This document shows, piece after piece, positions 52,200 through 61,122 of a stretch of DNA of 64,000 nt. Position 1 is the first letter of the stretch, and every line of letters starts with the position of its first letter. The stretch lies in assembly GCF_030818575.1 (NCBI RefSeq), contig NZ_JAUTAL010000001.1:1178001-1242000 (forward strand), given 5' to 3'. This DNA is from Chryseobacterium camelliae. Its GTDB lineage: Bacteria; Bacteroidota; Bacteroidia; Flavobacteriales; Weeksellaceae. A program made the position numbers and the translations under genes. The notes beneath the pieces were generated by a model that had not been told where the DNA came from, did not search any database, and saw only the letters and a program-made list of their open reading frames with translations.

Positions 52200-52499
52200 T
52201 TAATTGGTTTTTTTGTTCCATTCTGCCTTTACATCTTCTGCGGCATCTTTGGTTTTTTCCCAGGCATCGTTGGCTTTATCTTTAATATTGTCCCATGCGT
52301 CTGAAGCATTGTTTTTTACTTTATCGAACCAGTCTTCCTGGCTTGCTTCCTGGTCATTAGCTCTTTTTTCGTTGATATAATCCTTTGCTCTGTCAGCTAA
52401 ATCCTCAACTTTCCACTTTGTGTTGTCTGCAGCGTTTTTTAAAGAATTTTCCGTTCTTTCTACTGCGTTCTCTGCTTTGTTATAATCTGAATTGTTCAT
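52200..52499 (-). CDS. Small amphipathic helical protein, LEA/YtxH-like
   Basis: The 99 residues are almost entirely Asp, Glu, Lys, Asn and Ala with regular Trp (WKVEDLADRAKDYI, DAWDNIKDKANDAW, EKTKDAAEDVKAEW). There is an 11-residue-like periodicity but no signal or membrane segment. This composition fits late-embryogenesis-abundant or CsbD-type stress proteins that shield membranes or proteins. No family is recognised with certainty. It stands alone on the minus strand. Confidence 0.75.
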   Translation of the reverse strand: MNNSDYNKAENAVERTENSLKNAADNTKWKVEDLADRAKDYINEKRANDQEASQEDWFDKVKNNASDAWDNIKDKANDAWEKTKDAAEDVKAEWNKKTN

Positions 52500-52821
52500 A
52501 ATAAATATATTTGTGTATTGTATTAGAAATTAAACAATAACCGTTCCTAAAAACAGGGTAGTCTGTTAAAATTTTCATAATATTTTTAATGCTGTAGTGA
52601 AATATTTATCTGACCAGTCAGCTTGTAAAAAATCGATGTATTGAACAATATGATGAATGCATTTACTGTTCGGGATTTATGGAAACAGTCTTACTTTAAC
52701 TCCTGGCATATTGGGTTAATTGGGATAACGAAAAATCATTCATTGTAGAATGAATGATTTAATATAATATCGGCATCATTGGCTCAGCTTAAACGGCCAA
52801 GACTGTTATGTAATGGGTTAT
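52500..52821. other. 322-base spacer
   Basis: Apart from the terminator at 52731-52760, I see no gene or clear motif in it. Confidence 0.5.
52731..52760 (-). terminator. Terminator of the nucleoside phosphorylase gene
   Basis: Arms AAATCATTCATT and AATGAATGATTT with loop GTAG. On the minus strand they are followed by further T. Confidence 0.75.
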
Positions 52822-53677
52822 TTATGGAATGATCCTGTCCAGTACCCAGGTAATCAGCCTCTTTTCAGAAGCATGATGATCGGCGGAAAACTCGCCACGT
52901 CTCCTGTTGGCTATGACATTATTTACGGTAATGGCTTTATGGCCCAATAATTTGGATAAAGCATAAATCGCAGATGTTTCCATTTCAAAATTGGTAACTC
53001 CGAGATCATTCAGTGTTTCCAGGAAGCGGTTATCGAGTGCCTTCAGACGAAGCTGCCTTCCTTGCGGAGCATAAAATCCAGGGAACGTAGCGGTATTTCC
53101 GTGGTATGCCGCATCTTGATAGAGATTCCCCAGTTCTTCTGACCAGTCAGAGAAATAAAGCATCGGTTTGATATTCGGATACGGAAATTTGTCCATGAAA
53201 TTTTTTGAGAATTCGTTTTCAAAACGGTAGTCCTGATAAAAATGCATCAGCCCGTCAAGCCCCACAACATTCTGTGTCACCAGCATATTGTCTACCTGTA
53301 CTTCAGGGTTTACGCTTCCGCATGTTCCCATTCTGAAGAGCTGAAGTGAAGAATGTTCTGCCTTAAATTCTTTATGTTTAAGATCGATGTTCACCAGAGC
53401 GTCCAGTTCGTTCATTACAATGTCGATATTCTCTGTTCCGATACCGGTGGACATTACTGTAATCCTTTCGCCCCTCAGGGTCCCGGGTGTGGGTGTAAAA
53501 TTCCCTTTTATTTTTTCTGATTTCTACAGAATCAAAGTAGGCAGAAACCTTGGCTACCCGGTCCGGATCTCCTACAAGAATAATTTTTTCAGCAATGTCT
53601 TCCGGGAGAAGATTAAGATGGTAAACACTTCCGTCATCGTTCAGAACAAGTTCTGAAGCGGCCAGTTTATTAAGCAT
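52822..53677 (-). pseudogene. Nucleoside phosphorylase gene with a +1 frameshift
   Basis: The two frames combine to a 284-residue uridine/purine nucleoside phosphorylase-like protein, which splits nucleosides with phosphate for salvage. The first part has EKIILVGDPDRVAKVSAYF; the second has MSTGIGTENIDIVMNELDAL, FRMGTCGSVNPEV and NFEMETSAIYAL, all family landmarks. The joint reads CAC ACC CGG GAC; deleting one C of CCC (53485-53487) gives THTGTLRGERITVMSTG. The length is 3n+1. A sequencing error or a recent lesion are both possible. Confidence 0.87.
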
Positions 53678-53727
53678 ATATTTATTGTGTATTTGTTGGT
53701 AAGGCGTTTATAAGGAGGTTCCTTAAA

Positions 53728-54051
53728 TTATCCGCCGACTCTTTTTGTTTTGTATCCCATATCTTTCAGGATAGCCATGATTTTATCACGGTTGTCACCC
53801 TGAATAACGATAATTCCGTCTTTTTCCGAACCGCCGATTCCCAGCGTGGTCTTGATTTTCTTTGAAATTTTTTTAAGTTCCTCCTCACTGCCTTCCCATC
53901 CTTCAATCAGGGTTACGGGTTTGCCGTTCCTGCCTTTCTTCTCAAATTTGCATATCAGTGGTTCTTTCTGCCTGAACTGTTCTTCCGGCATTTCAAATTC
54001 CTGCTCTTCATGATCAGGAAAAAGGTTTTTCAGTTGATCTCGTAAGTCCAT
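53728..54051 (-). CDS. SUI1/eIF1-like translation factor
   Basis: Starting at MDLRDQLKNLFPDHEEQEFEM, the 107-residue protein has a flexible acidic N-terminus. An SUI1 domain follows (about 35-107) with GRNGKPVTLIEGWEGSEEEL, LGIGGSEKDGIIVIQGDNRD and MGYKTKRVGG. Bacterial YciH-type homologues of eIF1 have an unclear role in initiation fidelity. A start at 54081 is open but adds only a hydrophobic stretch not in the family. Confidence 0.9.
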   Translation of the reverse strand: MDLRDQLKNLFPDHEEQEFEMPEEQFRQKEPLICKFEKKGRNGKPVTLIEGWEGSEEELKKISKKIKTTLGIGGSEKDGIIVIQGDNRDKIMAILKDMGYKTKRVGG

Positions 54052-54245
54052 GAAGCAAAAGTATAAAAAAGTTTTTATCAAAAGGCTTTTTTAGATAGGA
54101 TCCGAATACTGATGAGCTTCCGTAGCGACCTTCAAAACAGAATTATGTTATTCCCAATACATTGCCTTGAATCATTTTTAATCATTCTGTCATGATTAAA
54201 ATCAAGTAATGATCTTACTTCCAAGTAAAGCGGCCTGATTATACA

Positions 54246-54725
54246 TCAATCATTTTCCCTTTCTGCAAGACACAGATAACAGCCCTGTCTGGCATTGTGA
54301 ATATGGATGTAGGTTATCTCTTTATTTTTAAAAAACCTTATCAGTTCATCTTTCAGTGTCTTTCCTTCGACGACGGAGGCATTCTTCATCATCCCTGTAC
54401 TGGTGTAGCCCCGTATTGAAAGCAGACGGTGCTGAAGCATCAGTGGGATTTCATTGACAGCCATATTTGCGGTTTCAGCATTTTTTCCTACAAATATAGG
54501 CCCGCTGGCACGATAAGGTGAATGCACATCATGATGAAGGTAAGGCATCAGTAGAGCTTCTTCTCCCGGCTCAAGGTCTTTCAGGCTGATACGGCACGGA
54601 TAGCCGGGACACGAGTCAATAATTATTCTTTTGGCTCCTGATTTTTCCAATTCAGAATCTGATCCTGTGAAAAATGCTTTGAAGCCTTCTGCATTAAGTG
54701 CTTTTAATCTGAAATGTATTTCCAT
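54246..54725 (-). CDS. DUF1203 family protein
   Basis: The 159-residue cytosolic protein matches DUF1203: SCPGYPCRISLKDLEPGEEALLMPY (38-62), then SPYRASGPIFVG and YIHIHNARQGCYLCLA at the C-terminus. The conserved Cys and His suggest a small-molecule or metal site, but no function is established. It is monocistronic. The 270-base region upstream of it holds the gpmI promoter. Confidence 0.85.
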   Translation of the reverse strand: MEIHFRLKALNAEGFKAFFTGSDSELEKSGAKRIIIDSCPGYPCRISLKDLEPGEEALLMPYLHHDVHSPYRASGPIFVGKNAETANMAVNEIPLMLQHRLLSIRGYTSTGMMKNASVVEGKTLKDELIRFFKNKEITYIHIHNARQGCYLCLAEREND

Positions 54726-54946
54726 CTTTTTTTATGCAAATTTGAATGTAATATGGTTATCATGAAATCCGAATCCTGTGATGTTGTTGTAGGATCTCAA
54801 TAAGCTTCATATGGAGTATAATGAATGCTATCACCAGTACCTGTATACATCAATCAGATAGGATATTATGTACAGAGATAAAAGAAATATCAGATCAGTT
54901 GGAGCCGGATAAAAGGATTTAATCAAAATTTAAGAACGCCTGATTC

Positions 54947-54975
54947 TTGAATTCATCTAAAATTGAATAAATTTG
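54947..54975 (+). promoter_or_regulatory. Promoter of gpmI
   Basis: TTG at 54947-54949, an 18-base spacer and an exact TAAATTTG at 54968-54975 match the Flavobacterium consensus; the start codon is 20 bases further on. Confidence 0.65.
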
Positions 54976-54995
54976 TCATATAAAGTTTATACAAA

Positions 54996-56537
54996 ATGTC
55001 GAAAAAAGCAATATTAGCCATCCTTGACGGATGGGGGCTGGGCACCAACCCTGATGTTTCAGCTCTGGATAAAGCCAATACACCATTCATAGACAGCTGC
55101 TATCAGAGATTTCCGCATACAACCCTTGAGGCGAGCGGTCTTGCTGTAGGACTGCCTGCCGGGCAGATGGGAAATTCTGAAGTAGGTCATATGAACCTGG
55201 GAGCCGGAAGAGTGGTCTACCAGAATCTCGTAAAGCTCAATATGGCCGTGGAAAACGGTACTTTAGGACAGGAAAAAGTCATTCAGGATGCTTTTGAATA
55301 TGCACTGAGAGAAAATAAAAAGGTGCACTTCATCGGTTTGGTTTCCGACGGAGGTGTACATTCACATATCAACCACTTAAAAGGATTGCTTACCGCAGCA
55401 AAAGCCTTTGGTTTTAAAGAAAATGTTTATGTTCATGCCTTTACAGACGGCAGGGACTGTGATCCGCATTCTGCGGTCGGGTTTATCCAGGACCTGGAAA
55501 AACATATGGAAACTACTGTCGGAAGACTGGCCACCGTAGTCGGAAGATATTATGCAATGGACCGTGATAAGAGATGGGAGCGTGTTAAGCTTGCTTATGA
55601 TGCGCTGGTAGAAGGTGTTGGACTTCAGACTACCGATGCTGTTGCAGCTATCAAGGCTTCTTATCAGGAAAATGTAACCGATGAATTCTTAAAGCCGATC
55701 ATCCTCACCAAAACAACGCCTGTAGGTAATGTTGTGCCGATGGCTAAAATTGATGACAATGATGTGGTGATCTGTTTCAACTTCCGTACAGACCGTGGCC
55801 GAGAAATCACCGAAGTACTTACCCAGCAGGATTTTCCGGAGTATTTCATGAGGAAACTGCCTCTATACTATGTGACTTTAACCAACTACGACAAGACTTT
55901 CAAAGATGTTCATGTGGTATTTGATGAGGAAGTGTTGAAAGAGACGATGGGAGAAGTGCTGGAAAGAAACGGGAAAAGCCAGATCCGTATTGCCGAGACT
56001 GAAAAATATCCGCACGTAACCTTTTTCTTTTCCGGTGGCCGTGAGGAAGAGTTTGAAGGCGAACGCAGGCTGCTTTGCCCAAGCCCGAAGGATGTGCCTA
56101 CTTATGACCTTAAACCTGAAATGTCCGCATACGATATTACGAACGCTATCATTCCTGAAATTGAGCATGAAACGGCTGATTTCATCTGCCTGAATTTTGC
56201 CAATACGGATATGGTGGGGCACACCGGTGTTTTCTCAGCAGCTGTAAAAGCCGCGGAAACCGTAGATGAGTGCATCGGAAAAGTGGCTACAGCCGCTTAT
56301 GAGCACGGATATGCCGTTTTCATTCTTGCCGATCACGGGAATTCTGATGTAATGATCAACCCGGACGGAACACCAAATACCCAGCACTCCACCAACCTGG
56401 TTCCTTTCATCGTGATGGATAAGGATCATACATGGAACCTGAAACCGGGTAAACTGGGAGATGTGGCACCTACGATCCTGAAAGTTATGGGGGTAGAGAT
56501 TCCTGCTGTAATGACAGGAGACATATTAGTAAGTTAG
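54996..56537 (+). CDS. gpmI: 2,3-bisphosphoglycerate-independent phosphoglycerate mutase
   Basis: GpmI interconverts 3- and 2-phosphoglycerate in glycolysis and needs manganese. The 513 residues start KKAILAILDGWGLG. They include the phosphoserine site MGNSEVGHMNLGAG, then YVHAFTDGRDCDPHS and the metal residues in FANTDMVGHTG, ILADHGNSD and TQHSTNLVPF. The length is normal and the gene is monocistronic. Confidence 0.97.
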   Translation: MSKKAILAILDGWGLGTNPDVSALDKANTPFIDSCYQRFPHTTLEASGLAVGLPAGQMGNSEVGHMNLGAGRVVYQNLVKLNMAVENGTLGQEKVIQDAFEYALRENKKVHFIGLVSDGGVHSHINHLKGLLTAAKAFGFKENVYVHAFTDGRDCDPHSAVGFIQDLEKHMETTVGRLATVVGRYYAMDRDKRWERVKLAYDALVEGVGLQTTDAVAAIKASYQENVTDEFLKPIILTKTTPVGNVVPMAKIDDNDVVICFNFRTDRGREITEVLTQQDFPEYFMRKLPLYYVTLTNYDKTFKDVHVVFDEEVLKETMGEVLERNGKSQIRIAETEKYPHVTFFFSGGREEEFEGERRLLCPSPKDVPTYDLKPEMSAYDITNAIIPEIEHETADFICLNFANTDMVGHTGVFSAAVKAAETVDECIGKVATAAYEHGYAVFILADHGNSDVMINPDGTPNTQHSTNLVPFIVMDKDHTWNLKPGKLGDVAPTILKVMGVEIPAVMTGDILVS

Positions 56538-56554
56538 AATAACAATATAATTGT

Positions 56555-56591
56555 AAAAATACCGTTATTTAAGTCATAACGGTATTTTTTT
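56555..56591 (+). terminator. Terminator of gpmI
   Basis: Arms AAAAATACCGTTAT and ATAACGGTATTTTT with a 7-base loop, ending in a T run. Confidence 0.9.
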
Positions 56592-56613
56592 ATGATGAAT
56601 ATCACAGCAATGC

Positions 56614-56646
56614 TTGTTATGCTTACAATAATAAGTTATATCTTTG
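56614..56646 (+). promoter_or_regulatory. Promoter of the acyl-ACP desaturase gene
   Basis: TTG at 56614-56616, a 22-base spacer and an exact TATCTTTG at 56639-56646, with the start codon 23 bases on. Confidence 0.65.
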
Positions 56647-56669
56647 TCAATTAATTCTAAATAGTAATA

Positions 56670-57647
56670 ATGTATCAGCAGCTCGTAAGGAAAGAAGTAA
56701 TGGGGATTTTGGAAAAGGAAGTGGGATCTTTTCTTGAAAAATTTTTAACGCCGATTGAAAAAATCTGGCAGCCCTCTGATATGCTTCCGGATCCGGCAAG
56801 CGAAGATTTCAGATATGACCTGGAGGAAATACAGACTTTTGCCCGGGAAATGCCCTATGACCTTTTTGTAACCCTAATCGGTGACTGTATTACCGAAGAG
56901 GCATTGCCTTCCTACGAATCCTGGCTGATGGGTGTAGACGGGGTAAACCAGGAAGAACAGGTAGGCTGGGTAAATTGGGTAAGAGCATGGACAGCTGAAG
57001 AAAACAGACACGGAGATTTACTAAATAAATACCTGTACCTGTGCGGAAGGGTAAACATGAGAGAGGTGGAGATTACCACACAATACCTCATCAACGACGG
57101 TTTCGATCTCGGTACAAGCATGGATCCGTATAGGAATTTTGTTTACACAAGCTTTCAGGAGACTGCTACCAATATTTCGCACAGAAGGGTAGGAACCCTT
57201 GCAAAACAGTCCGGAAACGGAAAACTCGCTAAAATGTGCGGTGTAATTGCTGCTGACGAAGCAAGACATGCTAAAGCCTACAAGCATTTTGTGGAGAAAA
57301 TCCTTGAGATAGATCCATCTGAAATGATTCTTGCCTTTGAAGATATGATGCGTAAGAAAATCGTTATGCCGGCTCACCTGATGAGGCAGTCGGGACAAAA
57401 GGCCGGAGAGCTGTGGGGGCATTTTTCTGATGCGGCACAGCGTTGCATGGTGTATACGGGACAGGATTACATCAACATTCTGAAAGACCTGCTGGATGAA
57501 TGGAAAATTGAACACATCAAAGGTTTAACAGAAAAAGCTGAAAAAGCACAGGAATACCTGATGAAACTTCCGGGAAGGCTGCAGAAGATCACCGATAGAG
57601 TATCTACTCCGGATCTTCAGTTCCAGTTCAGCTGGGTGAAAAGTTAA
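56670..57647 (+). CDS. Acyl-ACP desaturase
   Basis: The 325-residue soluble di-iron enzyme inserts a double bond into acyl chains bound to ACP, so it likely makes unsaturated fatty acids in an oxygen-dependent way. The two iron-binding motifs are EENRHGD (about 110-116) and DEARHAKAY (about 196-204). The length and the N-terminal VGSFLEKFLTPIEKIWQPSD region fit the plant-type stearoyl-ACP desaturase family. It is monocistronic and bounded by terminators. Confidence 0.94.
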   Translation: MYQQLVRKEVMGILEKEVGSFLEKFLTPIEKIWQPSDMLPDPASEDFRYDLEEIQTFAREMPYDLFVTLIGDCITEEALPSYESWLMGVDGVNQEEQVGWVNWVRAWTAEENRHGDLLNKYLYLCGRVNMREVEITTQYLINDGFDLGTSMDPYRNFVYTSFQETATNISHRRVGTLAKQSGNGKLAKMCGVIAADEARHAKAYKHFVEKILEIDPSEMILAFEDMMRKKIVMPAHLMRQSGQKAGELWGHFSDAAQRCMVYTGQDYINILKDLLDEWKIEHIKGLTEKAEKAQEYLMKLPGRLQKITDRVSTPDLQFQFSWVKS

Positions 57648-57674
57648 TTCCAAAACCGGTTAACAATAAAACTG

Positions 57675-57707
57675 AGAGTGCCTGCATATACATGGCACTC
57701 TTTTTTT
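57675..57707 (+). terminator. Terminator of the desaturase gene
   Basis: Arms GAGTGCC and GGCACTC with an 11-base loop, followed by seven T that run straight into the next gene's -7 box. Confidence 0.85.
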
Positions 57708-57708
57708 G

Positions 57709-57716
57709 TATCTTTG
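57709..57716 (+). promoter_or_regulatory. -7 box of the HAD-like gene
   Basis: TATCTTTG matches TAnnTTTG exactly, immediately after the desaturase terminator and 21 bases before the start codon. Confidence 0.5.
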
Positions 57717-57737
57717 CCCATCTAAATCATAATCGAA

Positions 57738-58169
57738 ATGATGAACAATAAGAAAATCGCCGTAGACTTTGACGGAACCATTGTTGATGATGCCTATCCC
57801 GCTATCGGCAAGCCGAAAATCTTCGCTTTTGAAACATTAAAAAGATTACAGTCTGAAGGGTACCGCCTGATCCTCTGGACCTACAGGCACGGAAAAACCC
57901 TTGATGAAGCTGTAGAATTCTGCAGAAAAAACGGCATTGAATTTTATGCAGTGAACTCAAGTTTTGAAGGAGAAGTATTCGATTGTGAGACCCAGTCCAG
58001 AAAACTGGATGCCGATTGGTTTATTGATGACAGGAACCTGGGCGGTTTCCCGGGATGGGGAGAGATCTACAACATCATTCAGGAAAGAATAGAATTCCGT
58101 GTGGAAGGAAAGGAAGTCCTGGCATATTCCAAACTAAAAAAAGAAAAGAAAAAAGGATTGTTCTGGTAA
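57738..58169 (+). CDS. Small HAD-like phosphatase (BT0820 type)
   Basis: The 143-residue protein has a HAD motif I, AVDFDGTIVDD with Asp10 and Asp12, motif II as ILWTYRHG and motif III near DADWFIDDRNLGG, without a large cap domain. It resembles the small BT0820-like hydrolases. The substrate is unknown. The C-terminus is strongly basic (KLKKEKKKGLFW). A second ATG three bases in is equally possible as the start. It is 91 bases upstream of map. Confidence 0.85.
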   Translation: MMNNKKIAVDFDGTIVDDAYPAIGKPKIFAFETLKRLQSEGYRLILWTYRHGKTLDEAVEFCRKNGIEFYAVNSSFEGEVFDCETQSRKLDADWFIDDRNLGGFPGWGEIYNIIQERIEFRVEGKEVLAYSKLKKEKKKGLFW

Positions 58170-58194
58170 GAATAACCTGATCATCTATCAGTGT

Positions 58195-58260
58195 AGCAGT
58201 ACATCAAATTTTTAATTGGTTATTGTTACACTGCTGGATTTATAAATTGTTACATTATTT
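58195..58260. repeat. TTGTTACA-rich degenerate repeat in front of map
   Basis: This spacer shares a 22-base core (58220-58241) with the spacer at 23515-23536, with two differences. It ends at the map start codon. Confidence 0.5.
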
Positions 58261-59070
58261 ATGATTCATTTAAAAACAATAGATGAGCTTCGTCTGATGA
58301 AGCAGAGTGCCCATCTGGTATCCCGAACGCTGGGTATGCTGGCTAAAGAAATAAAACCCGGGATCACCACGCTGCATTTGGATAAATTAGCATACGAATT
58401 TATTAAAGATAACGGTGGCGAACCTGCATTCCTGGGATACGGAGGTTTTCCCAATTCACTGTGCATTTCCCCGAATGAACAGGTAGTGCACGGGTTTCCC
58501 AATAAGGAAGTGGTAAAAGAAGGAGATGTTCTCTCTGTAGACTGTGGAGCAGTACTCAATGGTTTTGTAGGAGATCATGCCTATACCTTTGAAATCGGTG
58601 AAGTGAAACCTGAGGTGAAAAAACTCCTTCAGGTAACCAAAGAATCCCTGTATAAAGGTATTGAGCAGTGTGTCCGAGGAAAAAGAATCGGAGACATCTC
58701 CCATGCGATCCAGTCTTATTGTGAGGGACATGGATACGGAGTGGTAAGAGAACTCGTAGGCCACGGACTAGGCAGAAAGATGCATGAAGACCCACAGGTT
58801 CCAAATTATGGGAGACAAGGGAGCGGGAAAGTCATCAAAGACGGACTTGCCATTGCCATTGAACCCATGATTAATTTGGGAACGGAAAAAGTGAAGTTCC
58901 ACAATGACGGATGGACCGTAACCACACTGGATAATCAGACTTCCGCCCATTTTGAACATGATGTGGCTGTCATCAATGGTAAGCCTGTATTGCTGTCTAC
59001 ATTTAAATATATTTATGAGGCTTTGGGAATCGAAAGCGATGAGGAAAAGCCTTTTCAATTGGATTTTTAA
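58261..59070 (+). CDS. map: Type I methionine aminopeptidase
   Basis: Map removes the N-terminal methionine from new proteins. The 269 residues have the metal-binding set LSVDCGAVLNGFVGDHAYTF, the substrate His in VGHGLGRKMHEDP, then AIEPMINLG and FEHDVAV. It lacks extensions, as in type Ia. The stop codon TAA overlaps the ATG of the methyltransferase gene by one base, so the two are translationally coupled. Confidence 0.96.
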   Translation: MIHLKTIDELRLMKQSAHLVSRTLGMLAKEIKPGITTLHLDKLAYEFIKDNGGEPAFLGYGGFPNSLCISPNEQVVHGFPNKEVVKEGDVLSVDCGAVLNGFVGDHAYTFEIGEVKPEVKKLLQVTKESLYKGIEQCVRGKRIGDISHAIQSYCEGHGYGVVRELVGHGLGRKMHEDPQVPNYGRQGSGKVIKDGLAIAIEPMINLGTEKVKFHNDGWTVTTLDNQTSAHFEHDVAVINGKPVLLSTFKYIYEALGIESDEEKPFQLDF

Positions 59071-59858
59071 TGAAAAAGTTAACCAGGCTGCTGCTGAATA
59101 AAATTCCCCGTCCGATGCTCATCAAAATGAGTATCTGGGCAAGGCCTGTGATTTACCGCCTTTTCCAGGGAGATGAATTTTATGATCCTATTGACGGTAG
59201 ATCTTACCGGAAATTCCTGCCTTACGGATACGGAAAGCAAAGGGAAAATGCCCTTTCTCCAGGTACCCTGAGCCTCGAAAGGCACAGGCAGATGTGGCTG
59301 TACCTTCAGAATGAAACCGATTTTTTCATTAAGAACCATAAAGTACTCCACATAGCACCTGAACAGGAATTTCTCAGGAAGTTCAAAAGAATGCGCAATC
59401 TGAACTACATTTCAGCAGACCTTTATTCGCCCATTGTAGATGTGAAAGCTGATATCCTTGATCTTCCCTTTGAAGATGAGAGTTTTGATATCATTTTCTG
59501 CAATCACGTATTGGAGCATATTCAGGATGATGCCAAAGCCATGAGTGAACTTTACCGGGTGATGCGTCCCGGCGGATGGGGAATCTTTCAGGTTCCTATG
59601 AAAAACAACCTGGAGGAGACCTATGAGGATTTCACGATTACAGATCCTAAAGAACGCCAGAAACACTTTGGCCAATACGACCATGTACGCTGGTATGGGA
59701 TGGATTATTTTGACCGGCTTAGGAAAGCAGGATTCCAGGCAGAACCCAATTATTATTCCCGGCAGTTCTCAGAGGAAGAAATCAGGAAATATGGCTTGAG
59801 GCACAACGAAATTCTCCCTGTAGTATATAAAAGCAAAAACAAAACGTCTTCCTACTGA
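59070..59858 (+). CDS. Class I SAM-dependent methyltransferase
   Basis: This 262-residue protein has an N-terminal helical region (about 1-85) and a Rossmann methyltransferase core. It is related to Methyltransf_11/25 types: VLHIAPEQEFLRKF replaces the usual glycine-rich loop, and ADILDLPFEDESFDIIFCNH and LEHI are the acidic and post-I motifs. The substrate is unknown. It starts within the map stop codon. Confidence 0.87.
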   Translation: MKKLTRLLLNKIPRPMLIKMSIWARPVIYRLFQGDEFYDPIDGRSYRKFLPYGYGKQRENALSPGTLSLERHRQMWLYLQNETDFFIKNHKVLHIAPEQEFLRKFKRMRNLNYISADLYSPIVDVKADILDLPFEDESFDIIFCNHVLEHIQDDAKAMSELYRVMRPGGWGIFQVPMKNNLEETYEDFTITDPKERQKHFGQYDHVRWYGMDYFDRLRKAGFQAEPNYYSRQFSEEEIRKYGLRHNEILPVVYKSKNKTSSY

Positions 59859-59868
59859 AGACGTTTTT
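59841..59868. terminator. Bidirectional terminator overlapping a stop codon
   Basis: Arms AAAACGTCTTC and GAAGACGTTTT with a 5-base loop contain the methyltransferase TGA stop (59856-59858). Confidence 0.85.
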
Positions 59869-59888
59869 CATTTTTAACCGGTTGTATT

Positions 59889-60596
59889 TTATTCTTTGAT
59901 AAAAGCATACGTTTCATACGTATCTATGGCAATGATATACTGTCCTTTCGGCAAATATCCTGTGTCTAATTTTATTTTTTCACCCGTACTTCTGGATTCA
60001 GAAACCAGTTTTCCTGAAGCATCGTAAATCTTTATGCTAAGAGTCTTTTTAATGCCTTCTAAGGTCAGGCTCTCGTGTACGGGATTTGGATAGGCTTTGA
60101 ATGTTTTTTTCTGCGTTTTGATGTCCGCTGTTCCCAAAATAAAACTGTTGTAGGAAATCTTGTTTCCTGAAGGAGCCGTAATGATAAGCGTTTTTCCGGT
60201 TCCATTCGGTACGAGCTGATAAGAATAAATGGTTCCGGCAGGCGTATTTTCAAACATATCACAGTTCTTCTGGTCGTAACTGTTTACAGCTACCTGATTA
60301 GTTCCCGTGTAATAGGCCAGTGTGCAGCCTGAACCGTTTTTGGAAAAGGTATTGGTTCCGGCAATAAAAGTAATGGATACCGGTGCGGAATTGAAGTACT
60401 TTGAAGTGAAGATATAGTTGTTAGACGTGTTGCTTGCCATGAATGAAGACATGCCTAAAGGAATGTCCATTACGGGAGTGCTGATAGATTGGTTGTTTAA
60501 TGTAATGCCTGAAATATACCAATTGGTAGAAATAAGATCGGGAGTCTGGGCTTGTGATAATATGCCCATCACAATCAAAAATAAAGCTTTTTTCAT
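59889..60596 (-). CDS. T9SS type A sorting-domain protein
   Basis: The 235-residue secreted protein has a signal peptide (ending SQAQT), a beta-rich N-terminal domain (about 20-150) of unknown function and a C-terminal type IX sorting domain (about 165-235) with FKAYPNPVHESLTL, IKIYDASGKLV and LPKGQYIIAID. It is thus exported across the outer membrane by the T9SS. It carries two cysteines that may form a disulfide. No catalytic motif is seen. Confidence 0.87.
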   Translation of the reverse strand: MKKALFLIVMGILSQAQTPDLISTNWYISGITLNNQSISTPVMDIPLGMSSFMASNTSNNYIFTSKYFNSAPVSITFIAGTNTFSKNGSGCTLAYYTGTNQVAVNSYDQKNCDMFENTPAGTIYSYQLVPNGTGKTLIITAPSGNKISYNSFILGTADIKTQKKTFKAYPNPVHESLTLEGIKKTLSIKIYDASGKLVSESRSTGEKIKLDTGYLPKGQYIIAIDTYETYAFIKE

Positions 60597-60641
60597 AAGA
60601 GGATTTTTTCCAAATATAGTGAAAAAAGTTTGTTTTGGTAC

Positions 60642-60968
60642 TTAATGGGAAACGGCCTTTAATCCGATTACTGAACCAATCAGAGTGATGATGAAAAATA
60701 TCCTCCAGAAACTTACCGGATCTTTAAAAAAGAAAATCCCCATAAGAACGGTTCCCACCGCTCCGATTCCGGTCCATACTGCATAAGCCGTACCGATAGG
60801 CAGGGTATGGGTAGCTTTGATCAGCAGCAGCATACTGATCGTCAATGAGACCAGAAATCCTGTAAACCAATAATACATTTCATTTCCGGAAGTTTCCCTT
60901 ACTTTGGCCAGGCAGGAAGCAAAAGCCACTTCAAACAATCCTGCGATTACTAAGATCAACCAGTTCAT
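60642..60968 (-). CDS. SMR family small multidrug resistance-type transporter
   Basis: The 108 residues form four membrane helices with the key Glu13 in LFEVAFASCL and the SMR signature YAVWTGIGAVGTVLMG. Proteins of this kind export cationic drugs or, in the Gdx/SugE branch, guanidinium. The sequence is closer to SugE in its first helix (LFEVAFA), but I cannot fix the branch. It is monocistronic. Confidence 0.9.
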   Translation of the reverse strand: MNWLILVIAGLFEVAFASCLAKVRETSGNEMYYWFTGFLVSLTISMLLLIKATHTLPIGTAYAVWTGIGAVGTVLMGIFFFKDPVSFWRIFFIITLIGSVIGLKAVSH

Positions 60969-61025
60969 ATTGCTAAATTTTAAGGCAAAGTTCAGGATTT
61001 AAACGGCAACACTATTTTACAATTG

Positions 61026-61122
61026 TTAAAAAATCATCCTATTCATTTACCTTACCACCTACAACACTCCTCAACCCTAATCCTCTTCACTCTCCAACCC
61101 TCAAACCCCTCACTTCATCTCC
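61026..61122 (-). repeat. 97-base tract without C on the minus strand, GGGTTTGAG-like units
   Basis: From 61026 to 61122 the plus strand has no G. On the minus strand the tract, which overlaps the end of the Crp/Fnr gene, reads as degenerate GGGTTTGAG/GGGTTGGAGAG units. It is strongly strand-asymmetric and G-rich. Confidence 0.85.

Noticed and set aside
51271..53677. The two frameshifts as programmed frameshifting
   Set aside because: No slippery heptamer with a downstream stimulatory structure was apparent, both genes are ordinary single-frame enzymes in other bacteria, and both lesions are simple G/C triplet insertions.
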